A stretch of 64,000 bases of DNA from a virus, in the IMG/VR virus record IMGVR_UViG_3300031758_000010, positions 62,001-126,000 of that record; one strand, 5' to 3'. The notes below the pieces were generated by a model. It made no database searches. It worked only from the letters and a program-made list of their open reading frames with translations, and was not told where the DNA came from. The position numbers were made by a program, and so were the translations under genes. Positions 35,860 through 43,965 of the stretch are shown here, one piece after another; position 1 is the stretch's first letter; each line of letters starts with the position of its first letter.

Positions 35860-36384
35860 ATGAACCTTTCTTTTAGAAAAAAAGGAGTATTACACGTACC
35901 TGTCAACTCATGGGAGTTGGATGATGGTAATACCGTTGTTATATATCAGGGTTCGCGTGGTGCGAATCCTGATTTAGATTTTATTGTCAAATATAAAGCT
36001 CCGAATAAAAGATTGAGAGCACCATCCCATACTCATTGGATTGTTGATTTAATTATCAAATCTAAGTTTGCTCCCGATGAACTATGTTTATTTGTAAATG
36101 AATGGATTGAACTCTATGATGTTATTGAACCGTTCAAAACGGTTGAAGAGAGGGGTAACTACCAATTGATATATAAAGACTACTTCAATGAAAAACATTT
36201 TACGTTAGATAATTTGGGAGAATTTTCACTCGAGTTTGTTTCTACACTTATTGAGTTATTTATACGTTGTGAAAAACAAACGCCAAACGCGTTCATGTTC
36301 AAAAATCTACTCCAACTCATGAGTGATTATTGTCAAAATAAAAAAGATTTCTATCAAGTCGTATCTTACTCAAAAAGAGTTTAG
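35860..36384 (+). CDS. Conserved-type hypothetical protein
   Basis: 174 residues, MNLSFRKKGVLHVPVNSW start, with APSHTHWIVDLIIKSKF (about 48-64) and QTPNAFMFKNLLQLMSDY near the end. I recall this HTHWI/PDAYMF pattern from conserved proteins of unknown function. Starts 2 bases after the glutaredoxin-like gene. Overlaps the convergent gene by four bases. Confidence 0.6.
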   Translation: MNLSFRKKGVLHVPVNSWELDDGNTVVIYQGSRGANPDLDFIVKYKAPNKRLRAPSHTHWIVDLIIKSKFAPDELCLFVNEWIELYDVIEPFKTVEERGNYQLIYKDYFNEKHFTLDNLGEFSLEFVSTLIELFIRCEKQTPNAFMFKNLLQLMSDYCQNKKDFYQVVSYSKRV

Positions 36385-37205
36385 ATAATATACAACTCTG
36401 AAATTCTATCTTTAATCAGCCAAGGTTTGGTTTCTAATTGACTATCAATTTCTTTGGACAAGTCGTACTTCTTAAGTGTTGTATTTCTGAATCTTTGTAT
36501 ATTGAAGTCAAATACATCTAAAACCATTGAACGAACTTGTTCAGTTAAGTATGGAGATGAGGAGATAATCTGAATATCTAAATCACTGTTATCGTCTTTA
36601 ATATCACTGATTTTAAATGTAATCTTATCTGTCTTGATTGATGAGAATAATTGGTTACAAATATATTCAGAATAATACATATGGGCTCTCCCAGTATCTA
36701 AACCATAACCATATGGGAATTCTGATGTAACACATATGAAATTTTCAGTGAAAAAAGAATTGGGTTCAGGTAAATCGTTGTATTCCAAATCAAACGTTAA
36801 TTCTTTTTTAAAGTCTAAACTGTTGAAGGTTAATTCTTTGTGATTATATACATAATTCAGTACTCTATCATGAAACATCGGACGAGGAGTACTGTGAAAT
36901 TCAAAATAGTATTCGTAAGTTTCTTTCCAATAACTCTCATCATATTTTATCAAATCAATGGTATTGAGTCTTTCATAATTTAAATCCACCATAGTTTGTT
37001 TATTCTCCTCGTAAAATCTTTCTTTGAGTTCAGTTAAATCGATTACGTTTTTTGATTCAGTTTTACCCGCAACAATCAAAAAATTTTTGAAATCAGAAAC
37101 TTCAATTATCGTTTTATATTTTTTTTCTTTCTGAATCTCACAAAGAATAAAATCCGCAAACTTATTCACAATACCTCTTCTCGATTTTGGATTAATGTAC
37201 CTCAT
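36381..37205 (-). CDS. Hypothetical protein
   Basis: 274 residues, MRYINPKSRRGIVNKFADFI start. Alpha/beta, with a FPYGYGLDTGRAHMYYSEY segment (about 163-181) that is distinctive but not assigned by me. No signal peptide or membrane segment. Convergent with the preceding gene. A terminator lies just upstream of its start. Confidence 0.6.
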   Translation of the reverse strand: MRYINPKSRRGIVNKFADFILCEIQKEKKYKTIIEVSDFKNFLIVAGKTESKNVIDLTELKERFYEENKQTMVDLNYERLNTIDLIKYDESYWKETYEYYFEFHSTPRPMFHDRVLNYVYNHKELTFNSLDFKKELTFDLEYNDLPEPNSFFTENFICVTSEFPYGYGLDTGRAHMYYSEYICNQLFSSIKTDKITFKISDIKDDNSDLDIQIISSSPYLTEQVRSMVLDVFDFNIQRFRNTTLKKYDLSKEIDSQLETKPWLIKDRISELYII

Positions 37206-37262
37206 ATAAAATGTTTTTGAAATAGATAAACAAAAAAATTCAAATCCTAAATACTTTAAATT

Positions 37263-37290
37263 AAAAAAGGGGTCAAAACCCCTTTTTTAA
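37263..37290 (-). terminator. Terminator between two minus-strand genes
   Basis: AAAAAAGGGG-TCAAAA-CCCCTTTTTT hairpin. It ends the 53-residue gene transcript; symmetrical, so it may work both ways. Confidence 0.8.
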
Positions 37291-37302
37291 TTTTTCGAAA
37301 AA

Positions 37303-37464
37303 TTACTTTTTGTAGTATTTCTCCACTGTCTTCCTAATAGACTCCTGAATATTTTGATTGTTACTCGGTGGTGGAGCCTGTTGAGGTTGAGGTTGTGGAG
37401 GAACCTGTTGACCCAACGGTTGAGGTTGAGCCTGATTACCTTTGTTTTTACATCCGCATCCCAT
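37303..37464 (-). CDS. Small Cys- and Pro/Gln-rich protein
   Basis: 53 residues, MGCGCKNKGN start, then a QPQPLGQQVPPQPQPQQ tract and a helical end NIQESIRKTVEKYYKK. Small GCGCK-type proteins occur in phages; function unknown. A late-type box TATTTATG lies 28 bases upstream (37493) and a terminator just downstream. Confidence 0.6.
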   Translation of the reverse strand: MGCGCKNKGNQAQPQPLGQQVPPQPQPQQAPPPSNNQNIQESIRKTVEKYYKK

Positions 37465-37492
37465 ATCTTTTTATTTTTAAACGTTTATATAT

Positions 37493-37553
37493 CATAAATA
37501 TCTAAATTTGGTATATATTGTAAATATTTTATTTGAATTAACAAATATTTATG
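37493..37553. promoter_or_regulatory. Divergent late-type boxes at 37493 (minus) and 37546 (plus)
   Basis: Minus TATTTATG at 37493-37500 faces the 53-residue gene. Plus TATTTATG at 37546-37553 is followed by ATT and then the ATG at 37557, a 3-base gap. Confidence 0.45.
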
Positions 37554-37556
37554 ATT

Positions 37557-38951
37557 ATGACAAAAAGTCTTAGTTTTAAAAATACCGTAAAAAATATATT
37601 GATAGAACAGAATGAAGAAGAGTTCTACAAAATTTCACCTGAAGAGTTTACAGAACTAATGAAGTTTGGAAGTTATAATGGTAAAGGTGTGAGTAAACTT
37701 AAAATGTTCGGAGGTAAACCAATATGGATTACTGGTAATTTAGATTTGTCAAATACACCAACAGACTCGTTGGGTAATGTTAAATATGTTGAGGGTAGAT
37801 TAGATATCAGTAGAACAAATATTAGTGATTTGTCAGGTGTTAAGGTTAAAGGGTATATTTGGGATGGAGGTTCACCTATTGAAAAAAAGAGACTTGCGGC
37901 CATTTTAAAGGAAAAGATGAGAGAGGCCGATGAAAGAAGACAAAGAGATGAATGGAGTATAGATGGAGGAGACGAAATAGGTTTAAGAGCCCAAGCGTTA
38001 TATAAAAATTTGATAAATGATGAAAAAATTTTCGCCCCAACAGGAGAATACGTAGGAGAAATAGAAGGTTTAAAGGCCGACTTGGAGGAATTAACTATTA
38101 GGTATAATGAAACTGAAGGGGAAGACGATGAATTATATAATAAGATAAGTGATATAGAAGAGAGAATTAACGAACTCCAACAAGGAGTGGTGGATGTATA
38201 TAACATAGTACCAATGAATTATAACTATTATGGTTTACCTCAGTTTGAAGTTATTGGTGTTGATGATTTAGTAGGGGAAGAATATGCGGTTGGTGATGAA
38301 AGTGAAATGGATGCCGCGGCACTTCAATACGCTAAAAATTATCTTGATGAAGCCGGTGTTGAAGGTTTAAGAGATTATTTTATTGAGGACAATTTAGATA
38401 CCGATGCGATTGAACAATATTTCAGAGATTTTTATGATGATGATGTTAGGAATAATCTTGAGGTTTATTTTGACGAAAGTGAACTACCTAACACAGAAGA
38501 ACAAGAAGAAAGGAAACAGGAATTAGAGGAATACATTGACAAAGCAGAAGGAGTAGTTAAAAAATTTGAACAAAAACAAGAAGACCTTAAAAATAAAATT
38601 GAAGACCCCGATGAATATACTAAACAGTATAACGAGATTCAATCAAAAATAGATATCATTCAAAATCATATTGATAACTCACAAGAGGAAATTGATAATA
38701 TAGAATCCACAGGACAGATAACTGAGGAGATGATTGAAGAAAAGATTGAGGATATGGTATCAGATAAAATGAGTGACCCGAGGGGTTCTTTATCTGAATT
38801 TGGTATGGATATTAGTGAATATGTTGATATGGATTCACTGGCTGAAGCGCTTGCTGAAAGTGATGGATATGAAGTATTAGCATCTTATGATGGAAGTTAT
38901 GATGGTGAATACATTGACAACAAGTTTTACTACGTAATCAGAGTTAACTAA
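37557..38951 (+). CDS. Acidic coiled-coil protein with long (I/L)xE tag
   Basis: 464 residues. I prefer the ATG at 37557 because the box at 37546 overlaps the alternative start at 37551. Leader MTKSLSFKNTVKNILIE-Q ends in LIE. The next 80 residues contain short leucine-repeat strands (LDLSNTPTDSLGNVKYVEG). The rest is very acidic with a coiled coil (about 310-390). Probably a late virion or internal protein; no enzyme motif. Confidence 0.6.
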   Translation: MTKSLSFKNTVKNILIEQNEEEFYKISPEEFTELMKFGSYNGKGVSKLKMFGGKPIWITGNLDLSNTPTDSLGNVKYVEGRLDISRTNISDLSGVKVKGYIWDGGSPIEKKRLAAILKEKMREADERRQRDEWSIDGGDEIGLRAQALYKNLINDEKIFAPTGEYVGEIEGLKADLEELTIRYNETEGEDDELYNKISDIEERINELQQGVVDVYNIVPMNYNYYGLPQFEVIGVDDLVGEEYAVGDESEMDAAALQYAKNYLDEAGVEGLRDYFIEDNLDTDAIEQYFRDFYDDDVRNNLEVYFDESELPNTEEQEERKQELEEYIDKAEGVVKKFEQKQEDLKNKIEDPDEYTKQYNEIQSKIDIIQNHIDNSQEEIDNIESTGQITEEMIEEKIEDMVSDKMSDPRGSLSEFGMDISEYVDMDSLAEALAESDGYEVLASYDGSYDGEYIDNKFYYVIRVN

Positions 38952-38978
38952 ATCTTTTTTTTATCACTAATATCAACT

Positions 38979-38986
38979 ATATTTGT
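38979..38986 (+). promoter_or_regulatory. Possible host-type -7 element TATATTTG before 38993
   Basis: TATATTTG 6 bases before the ATG at 38993. No TTG at the usual -33 distance. If used, the transcript would be nearly leaderless. Confidence 0.4.
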
Positions 38987-38992
38987 GATAAC

Positions 38993-39784
38993 ATGTCTAA
39001 AAAAACCAAAAATAATAATTCGTTTGTAATGGATACCGATTGGCTCTTCAATGGGACAATCGACGCCGAACAAAAAGAATATGTACTTTTAGGTTATTTC
39101 CAAAAAATGAATAAAAATTTGGAGGAGATGAGAATTTACCCTATGTTTACCGAACTTTCAATACATTTGGGTAATATTCAAACATTGTTAACTCAAAACA
39201 AAATATTATATACTGACAAAAAGTTAACTACAGATAATGATGAAATCTTCATTAAAGATTTGAAGGTTAAAGATATACCTGATTTAACTGATGAGGAATT
39301 TGCCGAGTATCAAAAAATAATCAAAGTAAGTCAACCAATGTTATTTGATTATTTTAATATTGCCAAATCATTGTGGTCTTTAGCTTATGACTCAGTAACT
39401 GTAAATGCTAAAAGAAATAAAAAGAATTTAACAAGTAAGACAGGATTTTATTACACAATTTATAAAGATAATCTTTATGTTTGGAGATATACGATGAAAA
39501 AAATAAGGGGTTTTAACAACCAAATTAGAACCGATGCTAAGTTGATGTTTAGTGGAAGTCCTGATTCAACTGTTATTAAGATTATTTCACAAACATCACC
39601 AACATATCGAAAAAACAACGAAAGTAAGTTACCTGTGATGGAAGTTGTTTGTCATGAAATGTTTCCATTAAATGAAACATTGGTACCAATAATGAAAAGA
39701 AAAGTAGTATCTTTGATACACCAAAGTATGAAAGTTGAAAAGTTATTAGAAGAAAATAAAACTGTTGAAAATGGGGTTCAATAA
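38993..39784 (+). CDS. Hypothetical protein
   Basis: 263 residues, helical, MSKKTKNNNSFVMDTDWLFN start, with MKKIRGFNNQIRTDAKLMFSG in the middle. No membrane segment and no family recognised. Starts a run of overlapping small genes ending in a DNA methyltransferase, suggesting a DNA metabolism context. Confidence 0.6.
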   Translation: MSKKTKNNNSFVMDTDWLFNGTIDAEQKEYVLLGYFQKMNKNLEEMRIYPMFTELSIHLGNIQTLLTQNKILYTDKKLTTDNDEIFIKDLKVKDIPDLTDEEFAEYQKIIKVSQPMLFDYFNIAKSLWSLAYDSVTVNAKRNKKNLTSKTGFYYTIYKDNLYVWRYTMKKIRGFNNQIRTDAKLMFSGSPDSTVIKIISQTSPTYRKNNESKLPVMEVVCHEMFPLNETLVPIMKRKVVSLIHQSMKVEKLLEENKTVENGVQ

Positions 39785-39944
39785 AATAGTAGTCGGAAAA
39801 AATAAAATAAACGAAATTGAGTCGGATTTAAATTTGATTGAAATTTATAAAAAGTACGACGCCATGATATTTGAATCTAATGAAATAAGAAATAAATTTA
39901 AATTTTTTGAAAATGAATACAATCAAAAAAAAGTTATTGGATAA
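39771..39944 (+). CDS. Small hypothetical protein
   Basis: 57 residues, MGFNKIVVGKNKINEIESDL start, helical. Starts 14 bases before the end of the previous gene and overlaps the next by 32 bases. Supported by the overlap chain and phage-like packing only. Confidence 0.45.
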   Translation: MGFNKIVVGKNKINEIESDLNLIEIYKKYDAMIFESNEIRNKFKFFENEYNQKKVIG

Positions 39945-40098
39945 GTTAAGAAGACCCGTCCACATTACGTTTATTTCTAAACACATTTTAAAACTTTCTA
40001 TGGAAGAAACTGAAAAAGTTATAAATGAAATGGTGGATGAAGGGTTGGTAGAAGAAAGTAAGTATGGTAAAGGTTATTATGTTGTAAAAAGTATATAA
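39913..40098 (+). CDS. Small winged-helix DNA-binding protein
   Basis: 61 residues from the ATG at 39913. HITFISKHILKLSMEETEKVINEMVDEGLVEE followed by a YGKGYYVV wing is typical of a winged helix-turn-helix. Probably a regulator of neighbouring genes. It could also be a DNA-binding subunit without regulatory role. Confidence 0.6.
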   Translation: MNTIKKKLLDKLRRPVHITFISKHILKLSMEETEKVINEMVDEGLVEESKYGKGYYVVKSI

Positions 40099-40102
40099 AA
40101 TT

Positions 40103-40327
40103 ATGAAAGAAATGGTGAATCATCCTGACCATTACGGTGGTGAGGAAAACACATATGAAGTAGTAAAAGTATGTGAGGCTTGGGGACTTGACATGGATGC
40201 TTATCTATTCAATGTGGTTAAATACGTGGCAAGAGCGGGCAAGAAAGATTCAGATAAGGAACTCCAAGACCTAAAGAAGGCCCTTTGGTATTTAGATAGA
40301 AAAATTCAAAATCTTGAAAAAAAATGA
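40103..40327 (+). CDS. DUF3310 protein
   Basis: 74 residues: VNHPDHYGG at the start and LDMDAYLFNVVKYVARAGKK (about 32-51), then LQDLKKALWYLDRKI, the full DUF3310 signature. Common in phages; linked to nucleotide metabolism in some annotations, but no proven reaction. Overlaps the next gene by four bases. Confidence 0.88.
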   Translation: MKEMVNHPDHYGGEENTYEVVKVCEAWGLDMDAYLFNVVKYVARAGKKDSDKELQDLKKALWYLDRKIQNLEKK

Positions 40328-40473
40328 ATTTGATTTGGTGGGTGTTTGTTTTTTCAATATTTTTTTATCCATTGTTTATATTTGTGGTAATTTATACTAA
40401 CAAATATCCAAACAATAGATTTTCGAAGTGGTGGAAAAAACACATTATAGATAAAAATGAAAATTATGATTGA
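40324..40473 (+). CDS. Small single-helix membrane protein
   Basis: 49 residues: a membrane helix (LIWWVFVFSIFFYPLFIFVVIY) and a basic, aromatic tail (FSKWWKKHIIDK). ATGA overlap with DUF3310 and overlap with the methyltransferase start. Unknown function. Confidence 0.6.
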   Translation: MNLIWWVFVFSIFFYPLFIFVVIYTNKYPNNRFSKWWKKHIIDKNENYD

Positions 40474-41323
40474 AAACTATATAAATAAAGTAATTAACGG
40501 AGATTGCATCAAAGTTATGGGTGAAATGCCCGAAGGTTCTATTGACTTGATTGTTACTAGTCCACCCTATGGAGTGAACATTGCATATGACACCCATGAT
40601 GATGATATGGAAATTAATGAGTATCTTGAGTTCAGTAAGAACTGGCTAACCGAGGCTTATAAAGTTTTGAAAGACGATGGAAGAATTGCCTTGAATATCC
40701 CCTACGAGATTAACCGTCAAGAAAAGGGTGGTCGTATATTTTTTGTATCCGAGGTTTATCAGATTATGAAACAAATTGGATTTAAATTCTTTGGAATTGT
40801 TGACCTTGAAGAGGATAGTCCCCACAGAAGTAAGACAACGGCTTGGGGTAGTTGGATGAGTCCGTCAAGTCCATATATCTATAACCCAAAAGAGTGTGTA
40901 ATACTTGCATATAAGAAAAACCACATTAAGAAAGTTAAGGGTCAACCACAATGGAAGGGCGAACCAATAACAACCGAGGAAGGTAAGACAAAGATGTTGT
41001 ACACCGAACAGGACAAAAAGGAATTTATGGAATTGGTGTTCGGGCAATGGAAGTATCTTAATGACTCAAGACCACTAACCAAGGCAACTTTCTCAATGGA
41101 CATCCCAACCAAGGCAATTAAGATATTGTCATATAAGAATGACATAATATTAGACCCCTTCAATGGTAGTGGAACAAGTTGTGTGGCTGCAGAAATTTTA
41201 GATAGAAGGTGGATTGGTATTGAACTTTCTGAAAATTATACTAAAATTGCTACAGAAAGGATACAATCTTTCGTTGACCAAAAAAGGCAACAAGTTTTAG
41301 AGTTTGAAAATGGGGGTGAATAA
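40457..41323 (+). CDS. DNA methyltransferase (N4-C or beta-class N6-A)
   Basis: 288 residues (ATG at 40457 or 40466). NGDCIKVMGEMPEGSIDLIVTSPPYG holds the TSPPY catalytic motif (about residue 36), and DPFNGSGTSCVAAE with RRWIGIELSENY (about 235-260) is the SAM-binding motif I. The order, catalytic before SAM motif, is the beta class. No cognate restriction enzyme is adjacent. With the Dam-type enzyme at 29084 this gives two modification specificities. Confidence 0.9.
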   Translation: MKIMIENYINKVINGDCIKVMGEMPEGSIDLIVTSPPYGVNIAYDTHDDDMEINEYLEFSKNWLTEAYKVLKDDGRIALNIPYEINRQEKGGRIFFVSEVYQIMKQIGFKFFGIVDLEEDSPHRSKTTAWGSWMSPSSPYIYNPKECVILAYKKNHIKKVKGQPQWKGEPITTEEGKTKMLYTEQDKKEFMELVFGQWKYLNDSRPLTKATFSMDIPTKAIKILSYKNDIILDPFNGSGTSCVAAEILDRRWIGIELSENYTKIATERIQSFVDQKRQQVLEFENGGE

Positions 41324-41340
41324 CCTCCATTTTTGTTTTT
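41307..41340 (+). terminator. Terminator overlapping the methyltransferase stop
   Basis: AAAATGGGGG and CCTCCATTTT arms (9 of 10 pairs); the stop codon is in the loop; a T run follows. Confidence 0.7.
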
Positions 41341-41345
41341 GTGAA

Positions 41346-41353
41346 TATTTATA
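41346..41353 (+). promoter_or_regulatory. Late-type promoter box TATTTATA before 41366
   Basis: TATTTATA 12 bases before the ATG at 41366, just after a terminator. Confidence 0.55.
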
Positions 41354-41365
41354 TAAAAAAAATCT

Positions 41366-41551
41366 ATGAGAGGTAAAATTCTATCTGAAGAACAATTTAA
41401 AGATAAGTTAATCCAAATTTATAATGAGGAGAAACATTCTTTGGTCAAAGAAAAAATTCAAATGTATGTTGAAAAAAGAAAGTCTTCCGTTAACGAAGAG
41501 GTTCAAGATTCATTAATAACATTGAAGAATATTTTTGGAGGTAAAAAGTAA
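41366..41551 (+). CDS. Small tagged helical protein
   Basis: 61 residues, MRGKILSE-EQFKDKLIQI: short tag ending LSE, then a charged helix. Its last base overlaps the start of the DHH gene (TAATG), so the two are coupled. It may be a small internal protein or a partner of the phosphoesterase. Confidence 0.6.
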   Translation: MRGKILSEEQFKDKLIQIYNEEKHSLVKEKIQMYVEKRKSSVNEEVQDSLITLKNIFGGKK

Positions 41552-42951
41552 TGAAAAAAATACTCTCAGAAAGTGGTATAAGAGATATCAAAGCTTTATC
41601 TCAAAGATATCCAAAGGCTGAAATATATTTTCACCAAGACCTTGATGGGGTCACTACGGCCATAGCCATGAAATCATATCTTGAACAACATGGTATTGAG
41701 GTAATTGACGCTCACGTAATTCAATATGGTGACAAAGAGTTTTCAATAAAGAAAAACGACGCAACAGGTGATGTGATGCCGGTTCTTGTTGATTTTGCCC
41801 ACGGTAAACCAATGTTCGTTATTCATACTGACCACCACGATAGACAAGCTGGCGCCGAAGATACCAAATCAACATCTTTCAGACAATCTCGTTCAAATGT
41901 AGAGACAATATCACAGATTGTTTCACCTAAAGAAATATTTCCAGAAAAAGATATTTTATTAATTTCAACAGTTGATTCTGCCAACTTCGCAAAATATGAT
42001 ATTACTCCTGAACAAGTAATGAATTATTTGTTTAAGTTTGATAAAGACTCGTCATTATTAAAGAATAAAATGGCGATGGGTATGGTTGCTAATAAATTAT
42101 TATTGGCGTTTAAGAACAAACCTGGATTCTTAGAAAGATTAGTTATGGAATCAACTCCATCTTTAACTAATATTCTTGTTAATATAAGACAAATTATGAA
42201 GGAAAAGGGATATGCTGATATTCCCGAACTTGAAAAACATAAGGAGGATTATGTTCAAAAAATGAAGAGTTATCCTGAAGTATCTAATAATATAATAGTT
42301 CAATACGGTGGTGGTAGTATGATGAAACCAGGTTCATATGATAGATATACACCATTTAGAAATAACCCTGAGGCGGACTTTTTAGTTATTGCCTGGCCAA
42401 TGGGACTGTTACAGGCTTCTTGTAATCCATTTAAAAAAGATAGAGAATTGAAAGGTGTTAACTTAGGTGATATTGCCCAAGAGGTATTATCTAAATGGGA
42501 AGGACAATTAAAGGACAGACAAATACCACTATCAACTATCAAATGGATATCTGAAGACGTTAAAGGTTTTGGACCTGAGTCAGTTGGATTTACCTTCAAA
42601 GATTTTGTGGCTTTATATGGTAAGAACTATAAGTCAATGCAAAATGGAAAAGAAGAGTTGATTAACATAGGTAATTTGATGGAAAAACCATTTGAACAGT
42701 TGACCGATGAAGAGAGACAAATATTAGATGATGTTACGGTTAGTGCTTGGGATGTCATTCAATCCAATTCAGGGGGGCACAAATGTATTACAAACATTTC
42801 AGGTTTAATGTATATGGGAAGGTCCAATAGACCACCACAAGGAAAATACAAGTATGACCCCGAGAGAGAGGATTCCCCATACGTTAAATTTCTTAAGATG
42901 TTACAAAGAGAATTTGTTAGAGTATTACAGGAAAAGATTGGTCAGTCTTAA
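41551..42951 (+). CDS. DHH-superfamily phosphoesterase with N-terminal (I/L)xE tag
   Basis: 466 residues beginning MKKILSE-SGIRDIK. DHH-type motifs: FHQDLDGVTTA (about residue 29, the D-x-D-G motif), VLVDFAHG (about 79) and HTDHHDRQ (about 91). A C-terminal SGGHKCITN (about 409) matches the GGH motif of DHHA1-type domains. Such enzymes are Mn-dependent nucleases or oligonucleotide/cyclic-dinucleotide hydrolases; the substrate is not evident. The tag and the late box upstream suggest an enzyme packaged in the capsid, which is inference. Confidence 0.75.
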   Translation: MKKILSESGIRDIKALSQRYPKAEIYFHQDLDGVTTAIAMKSYLEQHGIEVIDAHVIQYGDKEFSIKKNDATGDVMPVLVDFAHGKPMFVIHTDHHDRQAGAEDTKSTSFRQSRSNVETISQIVSPKEIFPEKDILLISTVDSANFAKYDITPEQVMNYLFKFDKDSSLLKNKMAMGMVANKLLLAFKNKPGFLERLVMESTPSLTNILVNIRQIMKEKGYADIPELEKHKEDYVQKMKSYPEVSNNIIVQYGGGSMMKPGSYDRYTPFRNNPEADFLVIAWPMGLLQASCNPFKKDRELKGVNLGDIAQEVLSKWEGQLKDRQIPLSTIKWISEDVKGFGPESVGFTFKDFVALYGKNYKSMQNGKEELINIGNLMEKPFEQLTDEERQILDDVTVSAWDVIQSNSGGHKCITNISGLMYMGRSNRPPQGKYKYDPEREDSPYVKFLKMLQREFVRVLQEKIGQS

Positions 42952-43289
42952 TAGACTAATTCATCACCCTCTAATATACCTTTTTGTTTACAGGTTCCAC
43001 CCTTTACTTCTAAAACCATATCACCTTCACCACAATAATTCCTACATTCATCGTCTTTACATGGAAGACAATTGTGATGTATTTTTGTTATGATGTCATC
43101 TTTAATAAAAATGATATCCAAATTTATAATACAGTTATTCATCCAAAAACAATGTTCATCACTACCCATCATGAATAACATACCGTTAAAGTCTTTGTCG
43201 AATTTTTTACCCATCATACCTTTTTGGGTTTCTTTTTCCGACACTAAAACTTTAACTTTGAATTTAGTGTTATTTATACTTAACATCAT
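42948..43289 (-). CDS. DUF192 family protein with a Cys-rich insertion
   Basis: 113 residues. KVLVSEKETQKGMMGKK, GMLFMM, FWMNNCIINLDIIFI and GDMVLEVKGG are the DUF192 landmarks. An extra Cys-rich loop (NCLPCKDDECRNYC, about 75-88) may bind metal. DUF192 proteins are small and mostly secreted or membrane-linked in bacteria; this one has no signal peptide. Function unknown. Confidence 0.78.
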   Translation of the reverse strand: MMLSINNTKFKVKVLVSEKETQKGMMGKKFDKDFNGMLFMMGSDEHCFWMNNCIINLDIIFIKDDIITKIHHNCLPCKDDECRNYCGEGDMVLEVKGGTCKQKGILEGDELVY

Positions 43290-43292
43290 AAT

Positions 43293-43300
43293 GATAAATA
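43293..43300 (-). promoter_or_regulatory. Late-type promoter box TATTTATC before 43289
   Basis: Minus TATTTATC only 3 bases before the ATG at 43289. Confidence 0.45.
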
Positions 43301-43433
43301 CTTTATGATATGAAAATGATTTATTTTATAAAATAATTAAGTTTTTTTGTTTAAAATTTAACTTTTTAATAATTTATACATATTTATACGAAAAATAAGC
43401 CCAACACCCCTTTCTAAATAGTTGGTTAAAACT

Positions 43434-43479
43434 AAACCCTAAAATTCCCCCAAAGATTTTTAGGGTTTTTGTTTTTTTC
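43434..43479 (+). terminator. Hairpin terminator upstream of smpB
   Basis: AAACCCTAAAA and TTTTAGGGTTT arms with a 13-base loop and a T run. It insulates the smpB promoter from upstream reading. Confidence 0.7.
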
Positions 43480-43480
43480 G

Positions 43481-43488
43481 TATATTTG
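43481..43488 (+). promoter_or_regulatory. Host-type -7 element TATATTTG before smpB
   Basis: TATATTTG 8 bases before the ATG. No good TTG at the -33 position. The leader would be only a few bases. Confidence 0.45.
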
Positions 43489-43496
43489 TACCCATT

Positions 43497-43928
43497 ATGA
43501 AAAATAAACTATCCATAGTTAATAAGAAAGCTCGTTATGAATATGAGTTTATTTCTACGTTCACTGCAGGTATCCAATTGATTGGAAGTGAGGTAAAGAC
43601 AATAAAAAAGGGTAAACTTTCAATAAATGACGCCTTCTGTATTTTTAAAGAAAATGAACTTTTTATTAAAAATATGGTTTTGACTGAGAAAGTTAATGAG
43701 TTTTCACCTGATGTTAAACGAGATAAAAAATTGTTGTTAAAAAAGTCCGAACTAAATGGATTGAAAAGAGATATGATTAAAGGACTAACAATAATTGTTA
43801 ATAAAGTGTTTGAAAATGATAAAGGGTTGATAAAAGTTGAAATTTCTCTTGCAAAAGGTAAAAAACTGTACGATAAACGTAATACAATTAAGGAAAGAGA
43901 ACTAAATAGGGACAAAAAATTTGTATGA
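43497..43928 (+). CDS. smpB: SmpB, tmRNA-binding protein
   Basis: 143 residues with the SmpB core throughout: NKKARYEYEF, FTAGIQLIGSEVKTIKKGKL (about 21-40), ELFIKNMVL, KRDKKLLLKKSEL and LAKGKKLYDKRNTIKERE (about 119-136). SmpB carries tmRNA to stalled ribosomes. It is a little shorter than host SmpB (about 150-160): the loop before DVKRDKKLL is compact and the C-terminal tail that folds in the ribosome is only a few residues after the RELNRD segment. No tmRNA gene was found nearby. It could commandeer host trans-translation or interfere with it; not decided by sequence. Confidence 0.9.
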   Translation: MKNKLSIVNKKARYEYEFISTFTAGIQLIGSEVKTIKKGKLSINDAFCIFKENELFIKNMVLTEKVNEFSPDVKRDKKLLLKKSELNGLKRDMIKGLTIIVNKVFENDKGLIKVEISLAKGKKLYDKRNTIKERELNRDKKFV

Positions 43929-43950
43929 TTGTAAATTATTCGTATATTTG
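43921..43950 (+). promoter_or_regulatory. Bacteroidota-type promoter before 43966
   Basis: TTG at 43921-43923, 19 bases, then TATATTTG at 43943-43950; ATG 15 bases later. It overlaps the end of smpB. Confidence 0.7.
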
Positions 43951-43965
43951 TAAAAATTATAACTC

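Noticed and set aside
36381-37205. Idea that this protein is an AdoMet synthetase, from its GRAHMYYSEY segment
   Set aside because: The ATP and Met binding motifs of that family are not present.
43300-43496. Possible tmRNA next to smpB
   Set aside because: Only about 200 bases, no tRNA-like ends and no tag frame; it holds a terminator and promoter element.
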